Assembly: GCA_964036665.1 (NCBI GenBank)
Contig: OZ038533.1
Coordinates: forward strand, 18,906,575 to 18,970,574
Source: Gordius sp. MW1
Taxonomy: Eukaryota > Nematomorpha > Gordioida > Gordea > Gordiidae
Length of the DNA stretch: 64,000 bases
Direction: 5' to 3'
The translations under genes and the position numbers were made by a program. Below the pieces are notes generated by a model. It did not search any database and was not told the origin of the DNA. It saw nothing but the letters and a program-made list of their open reading frames with translations. Shown here in pieces: positions 28,001-37,000 of the stretch (position 1 is its first letter; every line of letters begins with the position of its first letter).

Positions 28001-31000
28001 CGCACTAATAGTCAAGTCGGGACCAAAGATCAAAGCCGGCCCGAGGCTAAATCCCGAGCCGGGCCGGGGCGGAAAGTGTTTACCGATATTATCATAATCA
28101 TCCTCAGCCTTTCTATCTCCGTGATGAGAGGCGTGATGGTGGCCAGCGGCCGAAGATCTCCGTTTTCGACTTCTTTTACGCCTTTGAGGTTCTCCGCCCA
28201 ACCCAGTGGGCCCGTTAAAACCGGGCATCCCATTAAAACCGATGTAATATACCGCCCGGTGACCTATATATAATTAAAGAAACATGATGAAAAACAATAA
28301 AATTGCAGTTAGCAAAAAATTATGAGGGAATTTGTAAAACCCATATAATTTTAGCATATGTACTTTACTTGCATGTGATATGGAAATAAACCTGTTAGAA
28401 TCCCCAATTTTTTTAAATGGTAAATGAAAGATATACAAAAAAAAAGTTTAAGCGCGCATATATTATTAAATTGTATCGAATTAGAGGAATGCTCAAATTT
28501 ATAAGGGAGCTACGCTGAACGGTAATTACGTTTTATTTAAATTCAAGTATAGAATACATATAATCGCAATATAAAGCGTTTATTGGCCGACAATCTTTAA
28601 GTTTAGTTTTTCCACCAACGTTTTTCCTTTCTTAGTATTAGTAAAGCCAACCTAATTAATTTATTCCATATTAAAGTGCCGCCATATATAATATTTTTGC
28701 CACATTGTGTAAAATTGAGGCGATTTTAACAAGATTTTCCCAAGTTATAGTGAGATAGCCACAAAGATTTTCTTATAATTTAACAAAAATCAATTTTATA
28801 GTGCCCATCAATGTTAATGCTGGGAAATTAGTATTGGTCTAAATATATGTATTCGAATTTTCACCCGTTTAAAACTGCTGGATTTTTAGCCACGACTGCA
28901 TAAATTTGATCAAAATGTTGATTGAATCTCAGAAAATTGTTTGACACAGTCGATTGATCTTTCAGAAAATTTATGCTTTAAGAAAATAATTAAGGCAATC
29001 GCCATCTTGCGCTGGCCGTTTCAAATTTGACTAAAAATTTAGAAATGCTATCAAATTAAAAATAATCATGATCGGATCCATGGACGTAGCTAAGGAGTGG
29101 CAAGGAGGGACAGCTACCCCTAAATCCAAAAAATCTTGAAAATTTATCAAATTATGGCTAAAATTTAAAAATCGTTATTATGCCCCTCCCTACATCATTA
29201 TTGTCCCCTCTAATTCCAATCCCGGCTACGCCTATCATCGGGTCAATATTTTAAAACGTCTTAGCCTCAAACTTTAATTTTGCACATTTTTATAGACAAC
29301 ATTCGGTGAAAATTCACTTATAATATGCCAATTGCAATAGTTTACTGTCTGATTCACTAATAGTATCGGAGTAACAAAAACTTCGTTTTTATGGTGAAGT
29401 AATTTCTGAACAGACTTCGATCTCACGGCGCAATTAAGGTGAGAGGATGCGAATTTAGTAACAAAAATCAAATATATACACTAAGCCGATAAACCATTAT
29501 ACTTGACCAAACAAACTCAAAATATTTATAGAAGTGAAAAGGGCCATGAATTTGTTTCTAAAAAGTGGCCACGACATTGCACAAAAAATATATAAAACCG
29601 CATTTTTAATTGTCGTAACGGGGCGTTCGTGATAACGCGCGAAGCGAAAAAAAGCGAAGTGAATTTTGGGCTAATTTATCAAACTCTTCATTCTTTTTCT
29701 TAATATCTTTATCTTTATATTCATCGTGAATATCATATATATCGCGAAAAGAACAATTGTAAATAGGAGGCGTTCATAGTGATACCGCAGACGATTTTTC
29801 GCCGGCAGCAAAAAGCGAACGAGAATCAGATAATACATTTCATTTTGTACCATTCGCGCGATGGTTAAAAAATTGAATTCGGTATGTATGTAATTTTTGT
29901 ATAATTTTATATGTTTATAGAATAATTACGATCTTATCAATTTATTCGTGCAATACCATTGATATATGATAAATTTCACGATTAATTAAGAAAAAGAATG
30001 AAAGAGTTTGATAAATTATCTTAAAAATTCACTTCGCCTTTTTTCGCTTCGCGCGTCATCACGGACGCCCCCTAACAATGGAAATACAGCACTAACAGAC
30101 ATGGGCGTAGCCAGGGGAAGCAGGGGGGCGGCTGCCCCCCCCCCTAAATTACGAAAAAACAATTTTTCAATGCAAAACTTTGACAAAGTAAAAAAATTTA
30201 TGTTTTGCCCCCCTCTAATTGAACTTTTAAACGTTTTGCCTCCCCCCGCCCCCTAATCCAAAACCTGGCTACGCCCACTAACAGAAATGCCAGTTTTCTG
30301 GTGGGAGGGAGGGTAGGGCAAAGATCTGTAAAGTAACTTCCAATCCCGATATCGATTTTAAATTATCAACAAACTATATCACACGATCAACAAATTGTCA
30401 AGTAAAATTAGGTTAACCCTCAACGCTAAATTCAAAAACCTTTCCTGTACAAATTATTTTAAAACCAGTTATTAGGTAACTAAATTAAAAGTTCAAATAG
30501 ACTAAATCCGAATCACAAACTCAATTACTTTCATATTTTTCTAACTATAGGATCGGATGGCTTAAATCCGAGACCAGAAATGCCGGGCCCGTGCCCGCCC
30601 CTTTGATTATATATCAAGAGAAGGTCATACCGCACGCGTGGATATCTTCTTCGGAAGAGTAAATGTGTTTTGGTTTGTTAATACTTTTTATTTTACTATA
30701 GATAAAACAAATTAACGATTTTTTTTTCTAAAACCTAAAACTATAAGATTTAGTTCTTATCCAAACAATCTAAAATTAAGATAAATTTTTTTTACAAATT
30801 AGAACGATATCACCGAGTCGATTCGGACAGCTCCAATAATTCGGGCATGGCCGAACAGACATAGGCGGGAAGCCTAATCAAAAAATCTGACCGTGGATAT
30901 TTCAACAAATTTCACCTCTGGCGCATATTTCGTTTTAAATCGGGTAAGCAAAAGCAAGCCTCCCCCCCCCCATGAATTGCATAGCAATTAATATAATTTC

Positions 31001-34000
31001 TAAAGAGCTTTGCTTCACGTATTAGATGAAAGGAGATAATTAGAAGGGGAATGATATACTGACCGAAGTTTGAAGGGGTAGTCAAAAAAATCGGTACTAT
31101 GACAAAAACTCGGGCCTTCGGCCCTCGTGGGAAGGGGGAGAAGGGAAGGGAAGAGGGGAAGGGAAGGGGGGACGACTCATCTGTACTTCGTATAAATGTA
31201 TCATATTTGCTATGCAATTTATGGGCGAGAAAGGTGGGAAGGGGCGAGAATGCCTACAGGGGGGTATTAAATGCCTAATGATTAATAATTATTTACACAA
31301 ATTTTCCATTTTAGGCAAAATGTAAGGCAAGGGTTAGGGTTAGATTTAGTGTTTGCATCTAGTTGCGTATTACATTAGTTTTTATGGCCTTTAGTGATTA
31401 TGGGTCTAACAAACATTATATTATAAAACAACAGAATGTTAAGAATTTGCAGAATTGTTGGGAGAAATTTTTTGTTGAATTTGAACAATTTTAAATTAAA
31501 AAAATCAAAAATTTGGCCAATGGTGACTTTTTCTCTATTGGTCAGTACCAACAGATACTCTATAAGTCAATGATAGCCAAAAAAACGGAAAAAAAATTTT
31601 GATGCTCACTTTGGCCAATGGTCATTTTTTCCATTGGTCAGCAGCCAGCACACGGTAAAAGTGGATATACATTCAGAGTAAAAAAAACGAAAAAAAATTT
31701 TCGAATCACATTTTGGCCAATGGTCATTTTTTTCCATTGGTCAGCAGCCAGGACACGGTAAAAGCGGATATAAATTCATAATAGTCAAAAAAAAACGAAA
31801 AAAAAGTTTTCGAATCACATTTTGGCCAATGGTCATTTTATTCCATTGGTCAGCAGCCAGCGGACGGCTAAAAAGTCATAATAGCAATGGTAGGAACAGG
31901 AACAATCATAATAGTCAAAAAAAACGAAAAAAATAATTTCGATTCACATTTTGGCCAATGGTCATTTTTTCCATCGGTCAGGAGCCAGCGGACGGCCAAA
32001 AAGTCATAATAGCAATGGTATTAACAGGAACAATCATAATAGTCAAAAAAAAACGAAAAAATAAACTCGGATTCACATTTTGGCCAATGGTCATTTTTTT
32101 CATTGGTCAGCAGCCAACGGACGGCCAAAAAGTCTTATTATCAATGATAGTAACAAGAACAATCATAAGAGTCAAAAAAACTCCGGGATTCTAACCCAAA
32201 AACTAGTTAAATTGCATAGCAATTAGAAGTAAACAACTTTTATTTATGTTTATTATATAACATTGGTCAGCAGCCAGCGGACGGCCAAAAAGTCATAATA
32301 GCAATGGTAGAAACAGGAACAATCATAATAGTCAAAAAAAACGAAAAAAATAATTTCGATTCACATTTTGGCCAATGGTCATTTTTTTCATTGGTCAGCA
32401 GCCAGCGGACGGCCAAAAATTCTTATTATCAATGATAGTAACAAGAACAATCATAAGAGTCAAAAAAACTCCGGGATTCTAACCCCAAAACTAGTTAAAT
32501 TGCATATCAATTAAAAGTAAACAACTTTTATTTATGTTTATTATATAACTAGTTAAATTTCATAGCATTAAAAGTAAACAACTTTTATCTATGTTTATTA
32601 TATAACAAAAACTAGTTAAATTGCATAGCAAATAAAAGTATTACTTTTATTTATGTTTATTATATAACTAGTTAAATTGCATAGCAATTAAAAGTAACCA
32701 ACTTTTATTTATGTTTATATAATAGATAATTTAACAAATCTTATATATAACACACCGAGGGAGATAGAGATGAGGGGTGGGGCACCTCTTATGCATAGCA
32801 ATTAAAAATAACACAGCGAGGGAGATAGAGATGAGGGGTGGGGCACCTCTTTCTCATGCATTAATTTAAAAAAGCGATAACCTAATATACCCAATGCAAA
32901 TAGATAGGGAGAATAACGGACGGACAGACAACGGACAGACAACGGACGGACGGACAACAAAAAACGAGCCCATAAATTGCATAGCAATTAATAAATAAAA
33001 AAAGAAGACATAGGAGAGATTGTTTAAATGATTACTAGTAAATTTCTCTTTAACCAGACACCACTGTTTTAACTCATCATATCCGACCTAAATATCACGC
33101 ATGACTCGTGAATTCAAGCTTAGTCCGAAGCAAAATAAACTTAATTTGCGTGCGCACACTTGAGGATGGACAATCTGTATATAATATCAAAATAAAAAAC
33201 TAAAGAAAGCCTCCCCCCCTTACATATAGAGCCTGAAACTTTATTTTCAAAAAAACGAAGACAAAACGTAATTTCAGGTCATTACTTCATTAAGTAAATG
33301 GACACTTTTTTAGAGGAGAGTCTATCGTCGAAGAGAAAGAGACCAATTTTCGATAGATGGATATACTGTAAGTGAGAGTAAAAACTAATGAAATGTGTCA
33401 GCTCAGCTCATCAGCAGAACCAAGGTTATTTACTTACACACTAGCAATTATTATTAATGGATGGACGCGAAACTAATAACTAAAAGATGGTAGGTTTCAG
33501 TCAACATGGGCAAAGCCAGGTTTTGGAGGGGGGGGGGCGAAACATATTTTTTTTAATTTTTAAGGCCTTTTGCATTGGAAAAAATGGCTACGCCCATGTC
33601 AGTTAAATATAGGAAATTATAGAGTAACCCTAGCCTAGGTGGTGGCTAAGTTTGTTCATTAAAAATATCACCAAATGGACGACTTCGATCAAAAGTCAAA
33701 ACAACGTAGGCGCTAAAAACACTTTAAAATGATATTTACTTGTTTTGACGTTACATTTGACGACAAAGCAAATACTAAGTGCAAGGAAAATTGTATATCG
33801 TTGTTGGTCTGTCTGACAATTCACTAGAAAAAATTTAGAGTGTTTTGAATAAAGTCTCTTATCTTAGATATAAACACTATTTTGATGGAGTAATGAATAA
33901 CAATTGTAAACATTAAATCAAATTGAGCAAATCGAATCGCAAGGAATCTAAGCGACAAATTTCAAAAATAAAAAGCCTACAAAATTAATTATTCATTCCA

Positions 34001-37000
34001 AAATGACAAAATTATAGCTATGTTAGAGTGCTCGAAATTGCCTTAATTAAGGCTGAGGCGTGCGTGGGCCTCAAGGAGCCAAAGTATAATATTAATTATG
34101 GATGACCTTGGCCATGGGCGTAGCCAGGTTTTGGATTAGGGGGGGGGGGCAAAACGTTTAAAGGTTCAATTAGGGGGACAAAACATAAATTTTTTAATTT
34201 TTCATAGTTTTTGCATTAAAAATTTTTTTTCTTCTCATAAATTAGGGGGGGGGGGAGCCGCCCCCCCCTGGCTACGCCCATGACCTTGGCCCTTATCATA
34301 TACCACAAAGAGGTGGTGTGTTTACAAAATTGATTAAAATAATGGCGACATTGTTACGAGCAAAAAAAAGTATAAAAACGACCACCACCCCCCCCCCCCC
34401 CCCATAAAAAAACAAGCAAACAACAACTTTTAAAGACAAACAAGTTTAATTATGATACGCGATCGATAATGGACAATATTTCGATTGCGGACCTTTATAT
34501 GCGTAGGCGGAGGGCAAGGCGTTTCTCTATTGACTTAATAAATTATTGAGACCTAAATTTGTAGTGAGCCTAATTAACTTCGGACTAGTCTCATTATAGA
34601 CGGATATATTATAGTTTTTACAAAATACAATTAATATTATTGCTCAGGCAGCAAAATGTTTTCCGCAATTTCGACTTGTTTAAATAACTCCTGCCCCCAT
34701 AGGCTAAGCAGCATTGCAATTAGAGGGGGGGGGGCAATAATGATTTAGGGGGGGGGGGGGGGACAAAATAAACATTTTCCAAATTGTGGCCATAATTTTA
34801 ATAGATTTCAACAAATTTTTGGGGCAGCCGCCCCTCCCTACCCCCCTGGCTATGCCTATGACTGCCTCCCCCCCTCAAAGCCATGACCGTTTTACTATTT
34901 GACAAAATGATTTTTTCGATGCATTTTAAAGTTAGTCAAAAAAATGGGAACAGTTTAAAAAAGGAGTACATTTATGAAGGGTTATAAAAAATAATATAAA
35001 ATTTTTTATTTTTTTGTTTGTTTAACTTTTTATCGATATGTGTGTGTTAAAAATGTTGATAAAAATATTACAGAGATAATGAATAGGTAATTCCCTGTCA
35101 GTCAAGTTCGTCTATCATTTAAGAAACGACTTGAATGGAAAACATTTTTTACAAGTGGAACTTTGGGATATACAAAACCATATTAAGCCAAATACCCTTT
35201 TAAAACCCTTATTTAAGGTTATAATTTTAATAAAGTTACTTCGCTTCTTTGCTTTTCCACCATTCTAAATAATTAAGTTATTGATATAAAATGAAAAAAC
35301 AGTAATATTTTACAAGAGTAACTTGAATAAATGAATTTTACAATTTGTTTTTAAATTTGTTAATGATAATGAGTATATAAATTTTGGCATTTGGCCGGGG
35401 TCGGATAAAGTAGATGTAAGCAACAGTCAGCATTGCAGGGAATTATAGCGAGTTTCGCAATTATCGGATATATAGCAACAACCTAGACAAGTTACCCAAA
35501 GAAATTCATTAATAAAGATAATCAGTCGGGCAAAAAAACAATAATGGAATTTGAGGTGTGGCGAGGTCGAAAAAAGTAAAGCCAATCAGGGGTCATTAAC
35601 TAATCTATTTGCGAAAGAAAAATAAAAGTCGTTTGCAGAAGCATAAGTCCACACCACAGCCATTAAAAACCCGTATAAGTTTCCACGGCATTTATTGAAA
35701 ACTTAAGTTGGACAGGACAGACGGACAATTAAAAGAGAGCCCATAAATTAGATAGCAATTAATATAAATAATCTTAAATAATATTAAATTAATTCACTCA
35801 ATATTGCTAGAGGGTATAAATGGGGAGGCAAGGATGGGCGGCTGCCCCTTCCAAATCCAAAATTCTTGACGTAAAAAACATTTCCCTATCTTAACAGCCC
35901 CAACTAATTTAAAATGGCTCCGCCCATTAGAGCCCTGCAAAGTCACTTTTTTTCAACCCGAACCGTCCAGAAAGCGTTTAAATTTTTTCAACCCGAACCC
36001 GACCCAACCCGAGAGCGTTTTAAATTTTTCAACCCGAACCCGACTCGAAAGCTTTTTAAGCCAAACCCGACCCGACCCGAAAGTAAAAAAAGTTATTATT
36101 GTAAAATTGATTTTAAAGGGTTTAATTGGCAACAAAATATTATCTCCCCAAAAAAGACAAAACGTTATATGTCTATCATTTTAGGGTCACATGCTAAAAA
36201 AGATAGGTATCGATATAAAGTCAAATTAGTTTCTAATTAAATTTGCCTATAAATGACCCTTATTAGAGTATGCTTTTAAGTTAATTGCCGCACTCTTAAA
36301 TGTGGTTATTATTATTTTCTTCAAAATATTAACGAACTCGCAATTATTTAACATATAAAATGTTGATATTCTCATTAAGAATCTGTCTGTATTATCTAGA
36401 TAATTTAATTTTAAGGCCAATAACGGTTGTGGCAATATTGTGCGGAAGTGAAAGGAAAAAAGTTGATAATTTTTTCAAAAACTCTAATTTATTGAAAAAA
36501 TTTTCTTAACACATTTTAATTATTCGTTCTATAATAATCATGATAATTTTATTTTTATGCTAGGCAGAAAAACAATTGAGACATGGGAGTTCAGAAAATT
36601 GTTAATAAGTTTTGTTATATCAATTATATGTTTATTATAATATATAGCATCCATCAAGATATTTTACCTTTCTGATTCAAAATTGCGCAATTCCAAAATT
36701 CAGATATAACTTAAAAGAAATTAATTTAAATCAATCATACATTTCGATATTAATTATAAAATATTATATATAATTAAATTTAAAAGATATATCTATTATG
36801 CCATATAAAATTCAGAACCTTCAACCCGACCCGAGCTTAAAATTTTTCAACCCAATCCCGACCCGAAGGCATTTTAAAATTTTTAACCCGAACCCGACCC
36901 GAGGTCGGGTTTCGGGTCACCCGTGCAGGGCTCTACCGCCCATGGGATCACGTGTATAAATTATCTTTAACTTTATAATGCCATGAGATATTGATGAATT

